Of a DNA stretch of 64,000 bases, positions 25,079-35,770 are shown in pieces. The stretch spans positions 124,001 to 188,000 of the forward strand of contig NZ_LTAQ01000012.1 of assembly GCF_001590835.1 (NCBI RefSeq), in the 5' to 3' direction. The notes below the pieces were generated by a model that was not told the DNA's origin, searched no databases, and saw only the letters and a list, made by a program, of their open reading frames with translations. This DNA comes from Bacillus gaemokensis. GTDB taxonomy: Bacteria; Bacillota; Bacilli; Bacillales; Bacillaceae_G. Position 1 is the first letter of the stretch; each line of letters starts with the position of its first letter. The position numbers and the translations under genes are program-made.

Positions 25079-27735
25079 AATAGATTCCATACATCTTTAC
25101 TAGAAACAGGTTTGCTAATTAAGAAACCTTGAATGTGATCACAATTTTGGTTGTGTAAGAATGACCATTGTTCCTCAGTTTCAACCCCTTCAGCAATGAC
25201 ACTAAGTTGTAAATCTTTTGCCAGTGTAATAATCGAAGAAGTGATAGCTTCTTCTAGTGGGTTTTTATTAATTTCGCTTATAAACTCCCTAGCAATCTTC
25301 AAGGTATGGATTGGATATTTTGTTAAGTAAGACAACGAGCTGTATCCTGTTCCAAAGTCATCTATTGAAATTTGAACACCAAGCTCCTGAAGGCGCTCTA
25401 GTTTTTCAATAACGGATTGTTTTTTGTTAAGTGCGATACTCTCAGTAATTTCTAAATCTAATGCTTCCGGAGGTAACTGCGTTCTTTCTAATACCTCTGA
25501 GATGATAGGGATTAAATCTATATGATTAAATTGTACAACTGATAAATTGACACCTACTTTTAAATAAGTAAACCCTTGATCGTGCCATTTTTTTGCTTCC
25601 TGACATGCAGTTTGAAGAATCCACTTTCCAAGCTCGATAATAAACCCTGTTTCCTCCGCAAGAGGGATAAATTGTGTAGGTGATACAATCCCAAGCTTTG
25701 GATGTTTCCAACGAATCAAGGCTTCGAAGCCGATGATACGTTTTGTCTGTGTATGAACCTGAGGTTGATATTGTAAGAAGAATTCGCTTTGTTGTAATGC
25801 TTTTGAAAGCTCTCCTTCTAAAAATTGTGTTTCTTGTTCGACAATACTCATTTCTTTTGAGAAGAAAACAAATTTGTTTTTTCCTGTTGCCTTTGCGCGG
25901 TACATAGCAATATCTGCATGTTTCATAAGCTCCGTTACATTTGTTCCAAGCTCTGGATACATTGCAACGCCAATGCTAGGTGTTACAGATAACTCTTCAT
26001 TTTGGATAAAGAAAGGTTTGTTTAGTGCTGTTAGTAGTTGCTCTGCTATACATTTGGCATCTTTCTGTGTATAAATATTTGGTAACAGGATTGTGAATTC
26101 ATCTCCTCCTTGACGCGCGACAACATCTTTTGGGTGCAAAGAAGCTTGTAGCCTTTTGGAAACTTCAATTAATAACATATCTCCAACGTTATGTCCAAGT
26201 CGATCATTAATCTTTTTAAAGCGATCTAAATCTACAAATAATACTGCTAGAGATGTTCTTCTTCTACTAGCTTCATGTAGAGCATCATGTAAATCTTTTT
26301 CGAATTTTCGGCGATTCGGTAAACCTGTAAGTGCGTCATGAAATGCTAAATGTTCAATTTGTAATTGCTTCTCATTCAATTCAGTAATGTCACGAGCGAT
26401 GCCGAACATCCCTACTACGAATTCTTCAACTAAAATTGGAATGAGTGTAATGTGTAGATGATAGTAATAGTTTTCTTTCATTTTTGTACGTGTTTCTAAA
26501 GTTTGTGGTGTACCATCTTTTGTGTGCTGTAATGCAGTTTCTACCAATTCATAATCCTTTTCATCAATGAAATGTAAAAGGGAATAGCTAGTATCTTCGC
26601 AATAGTATGCTTTAAATAAGTTGGCACAAGCCTTATTTGTACTTTGAAATTTTCCATTTAGATTGAGTGAAAAAACGGCATCAGGATGATCCTCAAATAG
26701 TGATTTATATTGTTGTTCGCTTCTGGAAAGAGCAATAATGCCTTCTTTTACTTTATCCTCTAGTTTGGTAGTTAGGTCTTCGTATGTATGAACTAAATTT
26801 TGATTACCTTTCCACATATAAAATTGGCGCAAGAATAATAAGAGAAGGGAAGCTCCGAAACCAATGAACATAAACTTTTCTTGTGAAAACCTCGAGATGA
26901 TAAAAATTGAGACCATAAATATGCTGAAATATGGCAAAATAAATCGAATATAATCAAAGTGATAGTATTTTACTTTTGTCTCATTTACAACAGGCCTATC
27001 TAAAACATATAGTAATGCAGATAAGCCAATTGATAAGAGAGAGATTGTATGAATGAAATAAGTTACTTCCGCAGAAATTTTTATGCCTCTATATAGCTGG
27101 TGAATATAAATATATCCGTAAATGAGTATAGTAGAGAAGCCAATGATTAGTGCCATCCTACTAGTAGAGTGTTGTTCTCTTCTATATAGACTAATAACAG
27201 CATATACAACTAATGATTGTGCGATAAAATAACCTGTTAATATCCACATTTCTATTGTGAGAGTATAAATGTTTGAAATGTTAAGAATGACGGTGAATGT
27301 AAAGTATGCAGTCATAATGGTTATGAATATACTATCGAATAAAAATTGCAATAAACCTTGCATAGAATAATTTCTTGTGAATTTTACCGTGAATGCGATA
27401 AACAATAGAACGTACTGTATGATAAAAAATGGCATCGCTTCGTATGAAAAAACAGCTTGTTTATAAATAGAAAATGAATAGAAATACAATGTAACTTCCA
27501 TTACAAATCCAAACAAGCAGGTACATAAAATAAGAATCCAAAAAAAATTTTCACCACCAGAAAGTCGGTGAATTGCTTTATATAAGCAATAGCAGGTTAG
27601 GAGAGCCGAGAAGCAAAATAAGAAAAGGATCCCAACTTCTTTCCCCGCCCAATTTTTGGGAAGTAAGATAATCCATAAGAAAAATATAAAACAATATAAG
27701 ATAATAAAATTTATGTATAGTTTATGTTTAGGCAT
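25051..27735 (-). CDS. membrane-bound PAS-GGDEF-EAL cyclic-di-GMP protein
   Basis: An 894-residue signalling protein. About nine or ten N-terminal membrane segments (residues 5-310) are followed by a PAS domain (about 340-455), a GGDEF domain with an intact GGDEF motif near residue 545, and an EAL domain. The EAL domain has EALIRW near residue 670, DDFGTGYSSL and the later ETEEQW. Both diguanylate cyclase and phosphodiesterase motifs look intact, so the net activity cannot be predicted. It probably couples an envelope or light/redox signal to biofilm or motility control. One of the named B. cereus Cdg proteins may correspond, but I cannot assign which. It converges on papR. Confidence 0.9.
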   Translation of the reverse strand: MPKHKLYINFIILYCFIFFLWIILLPKNWAGKEVGILFLFCFSALLTCYCLYKAIHRLSGGENFFWILILCTCLFGFVMEVTLYFYSFSIYKQAVFSYEAMPFFIIQYVLLFIAFTVKFTRNYSMQGLLQFLFDSIFITIMTAYFTFTVILNISNIYTLTIEMWILTGYFIAQSLVVYAVISLYRREQHSTSRMALIIGFSTILIYGYIYIHQLYRGIKISAEVTYFIHTISLLSIGLSALLYVLDRPVVNETKVKYYHFDYIRFILPYFSIFMVSIFIISRFSQEKFMFIGFGASLLLLFLRQFYMWKGNQNLVHTYEDLTTKLEDKVKEGIIALSRSEQQYKSLFEDHPDAVFSLNLNGKFQSTNKACANLFKAYYCEDTSYSLLHFIDEKDYELVETALQHTKDGTPQTLETRTKMKENYYYHLHITLIPILVEEFVVGMFGIARDITELNEKQLQIEHLAFHDALTGLPNRRKFEKDLHDALHEASRRRTSLAVLFVDLDRFKKINDRLGHNVGDMLLIEVSKRLQASLHPKDVVARQGGDEFTILLPNIYTQKDAKCIAEQLLTALNKPFFIQNEELSVTPSIGVAMYPELGTNVTELMKHADIAMYRAKATGKNKFVFFSKEMSIVEQETQFLEGELSKALQQSEFFLQYQPQVHTQTKRIIGFEALIRWKHPKLGIVSPTQFIPLAEETGFIIELGKWILQTACQEAKKWHDQGFTYLKVGVNLSVVQFNHIDLIPIISEVLERTQLPPEALDLEITESIALNKKQSVIEKLERLQELGVQISIDDFGTGYSSLSYLTKYPIHTLKIAREFISEINKNPLEEAITSSIITLAKDLQLSVIAEGVETEEQWSFLHNQNCDHIQGFLISKPVSSKDVWNLLKKKQPLQS

Positions 27736-27813
27736 TGTATAACTCCATCTCGATAAGATATTAATCTAAATAATAACATATAAAGAATAACGGAATCGCA
27801 AAAAACGTTACAA

Positions 27814-28767
27814 TTACCATTGTAACGTTGCACCACTTATTCGTTTTATTCCTCGTATAGCAGTGAGCTCATTGACTAATTGAAAAAGTGCTAATTCTTT
27901 TTGCTTACTTTCAATCATAATATCGAAATCCTGATTTACTGCTTTCGTAATGTGTAAAAAAGGCTTTATAAATGCGGCATCAATATAATTAGCATGGGAT
28001 CTGAATTCCTTTTCTGATTTCGGTGAAGAAATATGAACTTTAGGGATGGTATTTGTATGATGCCATGTTTTAAAAATAGCCGGCAGTAGTTCTTCTAACG
28101 GTTCATCACAAAGGTTTGCCGTGTGATGATGATAATCAAAGACGAAAGGGATTTTTTCTTGTTGGCAAACAGTTAATGTTTCAGAAGCTGTATATGTTTT
28201 ATCATCGTTTTCAAGTGTCATTTGTTGTTTGATATATGAAGGAAGTTTTTTTATATTTTCATGAAAGCGTATAAGGGCTGCTTCCTTATTACCATATGCA
28301 CCGCCTACATGGATATTGATATAGGAGGAATCTGCTAATCCCATAGCGTTCAAAATGTTATAATGATATGTCATGTCTAAAACAGCATTGTCTGTAATAT
28401 GAGGTTTTTCACTCGTAAATAATGTGAATTGATTCGGGTGAAAACTTACTCGTAAGTTATGTTCTTGAATTGAATCTACCGTATTTTTCCAAAGTAGTGC
28501 GAATGTATGAATATAATCGAAATCTACTTCAGGATGTGTTGCGAGTGGAACGATAGAAGATGATAATCGATATAATGGAATTTCATGTGCGATATTGTAA
28601 TGCAGGATACGTAATGTATGCATAAGGTTTTGTTCGGTAACATTATAGAGCTTTTCCTCTCGTTCTTGTTTTTTTAACTTGCTCCAAGTTGTAAATGTCA
28701 TTGTTTTTGCAGGAGAGCAGTCATGCAGTGCAACTGCATGTGAGACATATCCAAAGCGCATAATCAT
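27814..28767 (-). CDS. uvsE: UV damage endonuclease UvsE
   Basis: A 317-residue TIM-barrel repair endonuclease that nicks 5' to UV photoproducts. Recognisable segments are [61 protein letters not shown] and FDYHHH, which carry the metal-binding His, Asp and Glu residues. Its place next to the cardiolipin synthase and fadF matches B. subtilis ywjD-ywjE-ywjF. The ATG at 28767 is chosen because AAAGAGG precedes it by 8 bases. Confidence 0.94.
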   Translation of the reverse strand: MIMRFGYVSHAVALHDCSPAKTMTFTTWSKLKKQEREEKLYNVTEQNLMHTLRILHYNIAHEIPLYRLSSSIVPLATHPEVDFDYIHTFALLWKNTVDSIQEHNLRVSFHPNQFTLFTSEKPHITDNAVLDMTYHYNILNAMGLADSSYINIHVGGAYGNKEAALIRFHENIKKLPSYIKQQMTLENDDKTYTASETLTVCQQEKIPFVFDYHHHTANLCDEPLEELLPAIFKTWHHTNTIPKVHISSPKSEKEFRSHANYIDAAFIKPFLHITKAVNQDFDIMIESKQKELALFQLVNELTAIRGIKRISGATLQW

Positions 28768-28797
28768 ATGAAACACCTCTTTCTTTTATAAGTTGTT

Positions 28798-29991
28798 TTA
28801 TAAGAAAAATGATAACATTGTCCCAATCCACTCTTTTCCTTTATCAACAAGAGAGCGGGAGTTAACATCCTTCCAAGAAAGTAGTGCCGCCCCCTCTATA
28901 TCCTTGCTAATTTTGGTCTTAATCTCCTTTATAAAAGTCGAATCGTATAGGAGACAATTTATTTCGTGATTGATATATAAACTTCTCATGTCAACATTGG
29001 CTGTTCCGATATCGCAAGTATGGTCATCTACCATAATAATTTTTGCATGGAAAAATCCTTCTTGAAATTCATAAATGTTACAACCTGCCTTCATCAACTT
29101 CCGGCAGTATGGTAATTTAGCTTCTCGAACGAGTGGGTGATCTGCTTTTTTCGGAACGAGAATGGTGATACGAACGCCTCGTTTTTTCGCTTGTAATAGG
29201 GCATCCATAATTCTTTTTCCAGGAATAAAATAAGGTGTGCCAATATATAATTCTTCTTTGGCACTTTCAATAAGGTTTAAGAACGTTTGTTGTAAGTAAG
29301 CACCGTCTGTTGGGATGAAGCGATGTAGTACGGTGCCTGGTAATTGCTTTGGAAAATAGATCGTATCCCTTAGTAAATTTTCAGCAGTATCATCGCGCCA
29401 ATCATGTAAAAACTGCGTTTGTAAATCTTGTACGCCTTCTCCAGTCAGACGTAAATGATAATCGCGCCATGGTCCCAACCTAGCATCGTGTCCCAAGTAT
29501 TCTTCCCCGATGTTGAAGCCCCCAATATAGCCAATCTTTCCATCAATGATTGTAATTTTTCTATGGTTTCTTTGATTCGCAGAAAAAAAGAGAAATGGAA
29601 ATTTAATGTTATGGCAAAACGAAAAAGAGACACCGTGTTTTTGTAACGAGTGGATGGATTCTCTTGATAATTGGTGACTTCCAAGACGATCGAGGAGGAG
29701 GCGAACTTGGACTCCTTGTTTTGCTTTGTCGATAAGTAGTTGTAAAAAGGTTTGACTTATTTCATCATTTTTAACGATAAAAAATAAAATATGAATATGG
29801 TGCTGTGCTTGTTTGATATCGGTAAATAAGTCATTATATAAATCCTTTCCATATGTATAAAGTTGAAAATTGCTTCGGCGTAAAGGAAACGAGCGAGGCT
29901 TGATTCGTTTTAAATGAAGCTTTCTTCCATATGAAAGGTCTATCGTGATCCATAGGGCAAAACATAGTAGTAAGAGAGATAAAAAAATCAT
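28798..29991 (-). CDS. clsB: cardiolipin synthase (YwjE/ClsB type)
   Basis: A 397-residue phospholipase D superfamily enzyme. One N-terminal membrane segment is followed by two HKD motifs: HRKITIIDGKIGYIGGFN and HAKIIMVDDHTCDIGTAN. It condenses phosphatidylglycerol to cardiolipin at the membrane. It has one membrane anchor rather than the two of the main cardiolipin synthase, and synteny points to the minor enzyme YwjE. AAAGGAGGGAG precedes the ATG. It lies 30 bp upstream of uvsE on the same strand, so the two are probably one transcript. Confidence 0.92.
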   Translation of the reverse strand: MIFLSLLLLCFALWITIDLSYGRKLHLKRIKPRSFPLRRSNFQLYTYGKDLYNDLFTDIKQAQHHIHILFFIVKNDEISQTFLQLLIDKAKQGVQVRLLLDRLGSHQLSRESIHSLQKHGVSFSFCHNIKFPFLFFSANQRNHRKITIIDGKIGYIGGFNIGEEYLGHDARLGPWRDYHLRLTGEGVQDLQTQFLHDWRDDTAENLLRDTIYFPKQLPGTVLHRFIPTDGAYLQQTFLNLIESAKEELYIGTPYFIPGKRIMDALLQAKKRGVRITILVPKKADHPLVREAKLPYCRKLMKAGCNIYEFQEGFFHAKIIMVDDHTCDIGTANVDMRSLYINHEINCLLYDSTFIKEIKTKISKDIEGAALLSWKDVNSRSLVDKGKEWIGTMLSFFL

Positions 29992-30133
29992 TACCGAACT
30001 CCCTCCTTTGTATTCATTTTCACCTTGCTATTTGTGGGCAATAAGACCTCTTGTTGATTAAAGCTTCACTTTTTACTTTCCCCCAAATAAACAGCTTTAT
30101 GAAAAAATGTGTTGTTGTATAACAAAAAAACTG

Positions 30134-30161
30134 TTGACTGAATGCTCACTCATTATATAAT
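30134..30161 (+). promoter_or_regulatory. FadR-type operator overlapping the fadF promoter
   Basis: TTGACT (30134-30139) and TATAAT (30156-30161) are spaced 16 bp apart. The spacer is the inverted repeat TGAATGCTCACTCATTA (30139-30155), matching the B. subtilis FadR site TGAATGAmTAnTCATTCA at both arms. Repression by the TetR protein at 36987, relieved by long-chain acyl-CoA, is the inferred control. Confidence 0.8.
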
Positions 30162-30247
30162 GGAGGTAGGGGATATAATTCAGAAAATTTATTATTTTCT
30201 AAGATTCTGAAAGAGAAAGGACTTACAAAGAGAGGGGTAGCATAAAA

Positions 30248-32359
30248 ATGAATAGCTTACTGATCATGAATTGGCTGGCTGCCATTGCTGTTATTGCTTA
30301 TGCAGGATATTTGTTTGTGTATCTTATACGAACGAGGATGGCCTACATACAATTAGGAAAAAAGGTAGAATTTGATCGCCGCTTTAAAGAACGATGGGAC
30401 ATTCTTAAGGTCAATGTTTTTGGTCAAAAAAAATTATTGAAAGATAAAAAAAGCGGTATTATGCATGTTATGTTTTTTTACGGATTTATTCTTGTCCAAT
30501 TTGGAGCAATTGACTTCGTTTGGAAAGGATTAGCACCAGGATCACATCTTCCACTTGGACCACTATACCCTGCATTTACATTCTTCCAGGAAATTATCAC
30601 ACTTATGATTTTAATCGCAGTTTTTTGGGCTTTTCATAGAAGATACGTTGAAAAACTTGTTCGTTTAAAGCGTAACTTCAAATCAGGTCTTGTTCTTATT
30701 TTTATTGGAGGCTTAATGCTTTCTGTACTACTAGGTAATGGGATGGGCATTATATGGCATGGCGAAGAGCTTTCGTGGAGTGAACCAATCGCTTCTGGAA
30801 TCGCTTACGTTTTCTCGGGAATAAATGAAACCGCAGCCATTTCTGTGTTCTATTTCTCTTGGTGGGTGCATCTACTTATTTTGTTAACGTTTTTAGTTTA
30901 TGTACCACAGTCTAAACATGCACATTTAATTGCTGGACCAGTTAATGTATTCTTTACTCGTCTTTCTAATCCAGGGAAACTTGAAAAAATTGATTTTGAA
31001 GATGAAACACAAGAAACATTTGGGGTTGGGAAAATTGAAGACTTCAGGCAGACACAGCTTATCGATCTATACGCTTGTGTAGAGTGTGGCCGTTGTACAA
31101 ATATGTGCCCGGCAACGGGAACGGGCAAGATGTTGTCGCCGATGGATTTAATTGTAAAGCTTCGTGATCATTTGACTGACAAGGGGGCAGCAGTGACATC
31201 ACGGGCGCCGTGGGTTCCGACAGTTGCTTTTAATAATACACAAGGAAATCAGTTAGCGATGATGGCATCTCATACAGGCCAACAAGAGTCGGCTGCTACA
31301 GCACTTGCATACGATCCAAGCTTGATTGGTGACGTTATTACAGAAGAAGAAATTTGGGCATGTACAACGTGTCGGAACTGTGAAGATCAATGTCCAGTTA
31401 TGAATGAGCACGTTGATAAAGTCATTGATCTGCGCCGTTACCTCGTGTTAACAGAAGGAAAGATGGACGCGGAAGCGCAGCGTGCTATGACGAATATTGA
31501 GCGCCAAGGTAATCCGTGGGGTCTGAACCGTAAAGAGCGTGAAACATGGCGCCAAGGTGATGATGAAGTAACAGTTTCGACTGTAAAAGAGAAAACAAAA
31601 GCTGGCGAGGAATTTGAATATTTATTTTGGGTGGGCTCGATGGGATCTTATGATAATCGCAGTCAGAAAATTGCAATATCATTTGCGAAGCTGATGAATA
31701 AAGCAGGCATTTCCTTTGCGATTCTTGGTAATAAAGAAAAGAACTCTGGAGATACACCGCGTCGTCTTGGGAATGAATTTGTATTCCAGGAGATGGCTAC
31801 AAAAAACATTGAAGAATTTGAAAAAGCAGGTGTGAAGAAAATCGTTACGATTGATCCGCATGCCTATAACACATTTAAAAATGAGTATCCAGACTTTGGC
31901 TTACAAGCGGAAGTCTATCACCATACAGAACTATTAGCAGAGTGGGTGAAAGAGGGGCGCTTAACGCCAGTTCACCGAATTGAAGAAACAATTACGTATC
32001 ATGATTCCTGTTATTTAGGAAGATACAACGAAGTATACGAAGCGCCGCGCAGTATTTTAAAAGCGATTCCAGGCGTAAGTGTTGTTGAAATGGAACGTAA
32101 TCGTGAAACCGGAATGTGCTGCGGCGCAGGCGGCGGGCTAATGTGGATGGAAGAAACGACTGGCTCGCGTATTAACGTTGCGCGTACAGAGCAAGCACTT
32201 GCAGTGAAACCATCAATTATTGGTACTGGATGTCCGTATTGCTTAACTATGATTAGTGACGGTACGAAAGCAAAAGAAGTAGAAGAACAAGTTCAAACGC
32301 TAGATGTAACAGAGATTTTAGAACGCTCTGTTATCGGGCCTAAGAAAGAAGCGATGTAA
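30248..32359 (+). CDS. fadF: FadF-type iron-sulfur electron-transfer membrane protein
   Basis: A 703-residue protein resembling heterodisulfide reductase subunits and B. subtilis YwjF/FadF. An N-terminal membrane domain of five or six segments (residues 1-230) is followed by two 4Fe-4S motifs: CVECGRCTNMCP near 276 and CTTCRNCEDQCP near 371. Two C-terminal CCG-type cysteine motifs follow (HDSCYLGR, MCCGAGGG). It probably passes electrons from acyl-CoA dehydrogenase via ETF to the respiratory quinone pool. It is the first gene of the beta-oxidation operon, and the FadR-type operator lies on its promoter. Confidence 0.9.
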   Translation: MNSLLIMNWLAAIAVIAYAGYLFVYLIRTRMAYIQLGKKVEFDRRFKERWDILKVNVFGQKKLLKDKKSGIMHVMFFYGFILVQFGAIDFVWKGLAPGSHLPLGPLYPAFTFFQEIITLMILIAVFWAFHRRYVEKLVRLKRNFKSGLVLIFIGGLMLSVLLGNGMGIIWHGEELSWSEPIASGIAYVFSGINETAAISVFYFSWWVHLLILLTFLVYVPQSKHAHLIAGPVNVFFTRLSNPGKLEKIDFEDETQETFGVGKIEDFRQTQLIDLYACVECGRCTNMCPATGTGKMLSPMDLIVKLRDHLTDKGAAVTSRAPWVPTVAFNNTQGNQLAMMASHTGQQESAATALAYDPSLIGDVITEEEIWACTTCRNCEDQCPVMNEHVDKVIDLRRYLVLTEGKMDAEAQRAMTNIERQGNPWGLNRKERETWRQGDDEVTVSTVKEKTKAGEEFEYLFWVGSMGSYDNRSQKIAISFAKLMNKAGISFAILGNKEKNSGDTPRRLGNEFVFQEMATKNIEEFEKAGVKKIVTIDPHAYNTFKNEYPDFGLQAEVYHHTELLAEWVKEGRLTPVHRIEETITYHDSCYLGRYNEVYEAPRSILKAIPGVSVVEMERNRETGMCCGAGGGLMWMEETTGSRINVARTEQALAVKPSIIGTGCPYCLTMISDGTKAKEVEEQVQTLDVTEILERSVIGPKKEAM

Positions 32360-32382
32360 CTTTTGAGAATATATACAACTTT

Positions 32383-32412
32383 AGAAGGAGGTGCAAGATT
32401 TGCACCTCTTCT
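32383..32412 (+). promoter_or_regulatory. hairpin between fadF and the thiolase gene
   Basis: The near-perfect stem GGAGGTGCAA/TTGCACCTC contains an ideal AAGGAGGTG ribosome site in its left arm. There is no T-run after it. A second small stem, TGAGC/GCTCA, is at about 32427-32441. It could modulate downstream translation or mark an RNA-processing site. Confidence 0.5.
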
Positions 32413-32471
32413 CAACGTATGGATATTGAGCGGACGCTCAGCTCCGAAAAAAAGAAATGGGGGAAAGAAAC

Positions 32472-33653
32472 TTGGCAAAAACAGTTATTTTAAGTGCGGC
32501 AAGAACACCGGTTGGAAAGTTTGGGGGAACTTTAAAGGATGTAAAGGCAACGGAACTTGGAGGAATTGCAATAAAAGCTGCGCTTGAGCGAGCGGATGTT
32601 TCTGCAAATGCCATTGAAGAAGTTGTATTTGGAACTGTTATTCAAGGCGGACAAGGACAAATTCCTTCACGCCAAGCTGCAAGAGAAGCAGGGCTTCCTT
32701 GGGAAACACATACAGAAACAGTAAATAAAGTTTGTGCCTCTGGACTTCGTGCTGTAACGTTAGCGGATCAAATGATTCGTGTTGGCGATCAAACGCTTAT
32801 TGTAGCGGGCGGAATGGAATCGATGAGCAATAGTCCTTATATCTTACAAGGCGCACGCTGGGGATACCGAATGGGACATAACGAAGTTGCTGATTTAAAT
32901 GTAGTAGATGGCTTAACGTGTTCATTTTCTGGCATACATATGGGTGTGTATGGCGGAGAAGTCGCGAAGGAAGATGGAATCTCTCGCGAAGCGCAAGATG
33001 AGTGGGCATATCGCAGTCATCAGCGTGCCGTTGCCGCGCAGAAGGAAGGACGTTTTGAAGAAGAAATCGTTCCTGTTTCAGTGAAGCAAAGAAAAGGAGA
33101 TCCAATTGTTGTAGCGCAGGATGAAGCACCTCGTGAAGATACAACTGTTGAAAAGTTAGCAAAGTTAAAGCCTGTATTTGATAAGACGGCAGCGGTAACG
33201 GCGGGGAATGCACCAGGGTTAAATGACGGTGGTGCGGCGCTTGTGCTAATGAGCGAGGACAGAGCGCAGCAAGAAGGAAGAAAGCCGTTAGCAACGATTT
33301 TAGCGCATACAGCAATTGCGGTAGAAGCGAAGGATTTTCCGAGAACACCAGGTTATGCGATTAATGAACTATTGAAGAAAACAGGTAAGAAAGTAGAAGA
33401 AATTGATTTATTTGAGATTAATGAGGCTTTCGCAGCAGTTGCGATTGCAAGTGCAAATATTGCAGGGATTGATCCTGAAAAGATAAACGTAAACGGCGGA
33501 GCGGTGGCAATGGGGCACCCAATTGGAGCGAGTGGAGCACGTATTATTGTTACGCTTATTCATGCACTGAAGCAGCGCGGCGGAGGAATTGGAATCGCTT
33601 CGATTTGTAGCGGCGGCGGTCAAGGCGATGCAATTATGATTGAAGTTCATTAA
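32472..33653 (+). CDS. mmgA: acetyl-CoA acetyltransferase (thiolase)
   Basis: A 393-residue thiolase. The acyl-binding Cys is in [10 protein letters not shown] near residue 88. [10 protein letters not shown] carries the catalytic His, and CSGGGQGDA the second Cys. It performs the thiolytic last step of beta-oxidation or the reverse condensation. A TTG start at 32472 gives [15 protein letters not shown], the usual N-terminus of this family, with GGGGGAAAG about 8 bases ahead. Starting five codons earlier at the ATG has no ribosome site. It is the second gene of the operon. Confidence 0.92.
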   Translation: MAKTVILSAARTPVGKFGGTLKDVKATELGGIAIKAALERADVSANAIEEVVFGTVIQGGQGQIPSRQAAREAGLPWETHTETVNKVCASGLRAVTLADQMIRVGDQTLIVAGGMESMSNSPYILQGARWGYRMGHNEVADLNVVDGLTCSFSGIHMGVYGGEVAKEDGISREAQDEWAYRSHQRAVAAQKEGRFEEEIVPVSVKQRKGDPIVVAQDEAPREDTTVEKLAKLKPVFDKTAAVTAGNAPGLNDGGAALVLMSEDRAQQEGRKPLATILAHTAIAVEAKDFPRTPGYAINELLKKTGKKVEEIDLFEINEAFAAVAIASANIAGIDPEKINVNGGAVAMGHPIGASGARIIVTLIHALKQRGGGIGIASICSGGGQGDAIMIEVH

Positions 33654-33671
33654 CAAAAAGGGGGAGAAAAA

Positions 33672-34523
33672 ATGAGTGTACAAAAAATTGTTGTAATTGG
33701 TGCTGGGCAAATGGGTTCGGGTATTGCACAAGTATGTGCAATGGCAGGTTATGACGTATATATACAAGATTTGAAACAAGAGCAATTAGACAGAGGGCTA
33801 GCTATTATTACAAAGAATCTAGCACGCCAAGTAGAAAAAGGAAGAATGGATGAAGAGTCAAAGGAAGCCGCGTTAAATCGTCTTACGGCGACGCTTGAAT
33901 TAGATTGTGTAAAGGAAGCGGATCTTGTCATTGAGGCAGCCGTTGAAAAAATGGATATCAAAAAGAAAATTTTCGCGAATTTAGATGAAATTGCACCAAA
34001 GCATGCAATTTTGGCAACAAATACATCGTCTTTACCAATTACAGAAATTGCAGCGGTAACAAAGCGTCCCGAGAAAGTAATTGGCATGCACTTTATGAAT
34101 CCTGTTCCAGTTATGAAGCTTGTAGAAATTATCCGCGGACTTGCAACAGACGATGCAGTGTATGAAACAATTGAAGACATTACAAAGAAAATTGGGAAAG
34201 TACCAGTTGAAGTAAATGACTTCCCAGGATTTGTTTCTAATCGTATTTTATTACCGATGATCAATGAAGCGATTTATACGCTATATGAAGGTGTGGCGAC
34301 AAAAGAAGCAATTGATGAAGTAATGAAGCTTGGTATGAATCACCCAATGGGGCCACTTACATTAGCAGACTTTATCGGTTTAGATACGTGTTTATACATT
34401 ATGGAAGTGCTACATGAAGGACTAGGGGATAGCAAGTACCGTCCATGTCCATTACTGCGTAAATATGTGAATGCAGGTTGGTTAGGCCGAAAAACAGGTC
34501 GTGGCTTCTACGTATACGAATAG
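33672..34523 (+). CDS. mmgB: 3-hydroxybutyryl-CoA dehydrogenase
   Basis: A 283-residue NAD-dependent 3-hydroxyacyl-CoA dehydrogenase. The Rossmann loop is [11 protein letters not shown], the catalytic segment is [14 protein letters not shown], and the C-terminal dimerisation domain ends [15 protein letters not shown]. It interconverts 3-hydroxyacyl-CoA and 3-oxoacyl-CoA. It lies 18 bp after the thiolase gene with AAGGGGGAG as ribosome site, so it is in the same operon. Its short-chain preference is inferred from similarity to Hbd/MmgB. Confidence 0.93.
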   Translation: MSVQKIVVIGAGQMGSGIAQVCAMAGYDVYIQDLKQEQLDRGLAIITKNLARQVEKGRMDEESKEAALNRLTATLELDCVKEADLVIEAAVEKMDIKKKIFANLDEIAPKHAILATNTSSLPITEIAAVTKRPEKVIGMHFMNPVPVMKLVEIIRGLATDDAVYETIEDITKKIGKVPVEVNDFPGFVSNRILLPMINEAIYTLYEGVATKEAIDEVMKLGMNHPMGPLTLADFIGLDTCLYIMEVLHEGLGDSKYRPCPLLRKYVNAGWLGRKTGRGFYVYE

Positions 34524-34613
34524 GGAACAGAAAAGGTAGGTCTTCCTCTTTTTTTCAAAGTAGTGGTCTTACCAAATTGTTAAAAAAGATATATAGCAAA
34601 TGGGGGCGGGCAT

Positions 34614-35744
34614 ATGAATTTTCAGTTTACAGAAGAGCAACAAATGATGAGAAAAATGGTTCGAGATTTTGCTCAAAAGGAAATCGCCCCCTTTGTTCCA
34701 AGTATGGAACAAGGGGTGTTTCCTAGGGAGATTTTAAAGAAGATGGGTGAGCTAGGACTGATGGGGATTCCAGCGCCAGCGAAATATGGCGGGGCAGAAA
34801 TGGACTTTATTTCTTACATTTTGGCCATTGAAGAACTATCAAAAGTAAGTGCGACAATTGGTGTTATTTTAGCGGTACATACATCTGTTGGTACAAACCC
34901 AATTTTATATTTTGGAACAGAGGAACAAAAACAAAAGTATGTTTCTAAACTCGCAACGGGTGAATATTTAGGAGCATTTGCTTTAACAGAGCCGAATGCA
35001 GGGTCTGATGCAGGGAGCTTAAAATCTCGTGCGGTAAAACAAGGTGACCATTATGTTATTAATGGATCAAAAGTGTTTATTACCAATGGAGGCGAGGCGG
35101 ATACATATATTGTATTTGCTTCTACGAATCCAGAGGCAGGAAAGAGTGGAATCTCCGCATTTATTATAGAGAAAGATACACCGGGTCTAATCGTTGGAAA
35201 AGATGAACATAAGATGGGGCTGCTTGGTTCTCGTACAGTGCAGCTGACATTTGAAGATATGAAAGTACCAGCCGAGAATTTGCTTGGTGAAGAAGGACAA
35301 GGCTTTAAGGTAGCGATGGCGAATTTAGATGTTGGTCGTATTGGCATTGGAGCACAGGCGCTTGGAATCGCTGGGGCAGCGCTCACATGTGCAGTGGATT
35401 ATGCGAAGGAACGCGAGCAGTTTGGGAAGCCGATTGCTGCGCAGCAAGGACTCGGCTTTAAGTTAGCGGATATGGCAACAGGTGTAGAAGCTGCAAGGCT
35501 ACTTGTATATAGAGCAGCTTCGCTTAGAGCGCAAGGACTTCCGTGCGGGAAGGAAGCATCTATTGCGAAGCTATTTGCTTCCAAAACAGCGGTTGATGTT
35601 GCAATTGAAGCGGTGCAAGTATTTGGTGGTTACGGTTATACGAAAGATTATCCAGTGGAGCGGTTTTTCCGCGATGCGAAAATTTGTGAAATTTATGAAG
35701 GAACGAGCGAAATACAAAGGCTTGTTATTAGCCGAGCGTTATAA
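34614..35744 (+). CDS. mmgC: acyl-CoA dehydrogenase (first copy)
   Basis: A 376-residue FAD enzyme forming the trans-2-enoyl-CoA. FAD and substrate-binding motifs are [14 protein letters not shown] and FITNGGEAD. The catalytic Glu lies in [17 protein letters not shown], and the dimer segment is [22 protein letters not shown]. It is similar along its whole length to the next gene, suggesting an old tandem duplication. The ribosome site is GGGGCGGGC-like and modest. Chain-length specificity cannot be told from the sequence. Confidence 0.92.
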   Translation: MNFQFTEEQQMMRKMVRDFAQKEIAPFVPSMEQGVFPREILKKMGELGLMGIPAPAKYGGAEMDFISYILAIEELSKVSATIGVILAVHTSVGTNPILYFGTEEQKQKYVSKLATGEYLGAFALTEPNAGSDAGSLKSRAVKQGDHYVINGSKVFITNGGEADTYIVFASTNPEAGKSGISAFIIEKDTPGLIVGKDEHKMGLLGSRTVQLTFEDMKVPAENLLGEEGQGFKVAMANLDVGRIGIGAQALGIAGAALTCAVDYAKEREQFGKPIAAQQGLGFKLADMATGVEAARLLVYRAASLRAQGLPCGKEASIAKLFASKTAVDVAIEAVQVFGGYGYTKDYPVERFFRDAKICEIYEGTSEIQRLVISRAL

Positions 35745-35770
35745 CGAGAAGAGGGCGGGGAGGAAAGAAC

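Noticed and set aside
32363-32587. ORF overlapping the start of the thiolase gene
   Set aside because: It is out of frame with the well-supported thiolase and spans the hairpin; a shadow.
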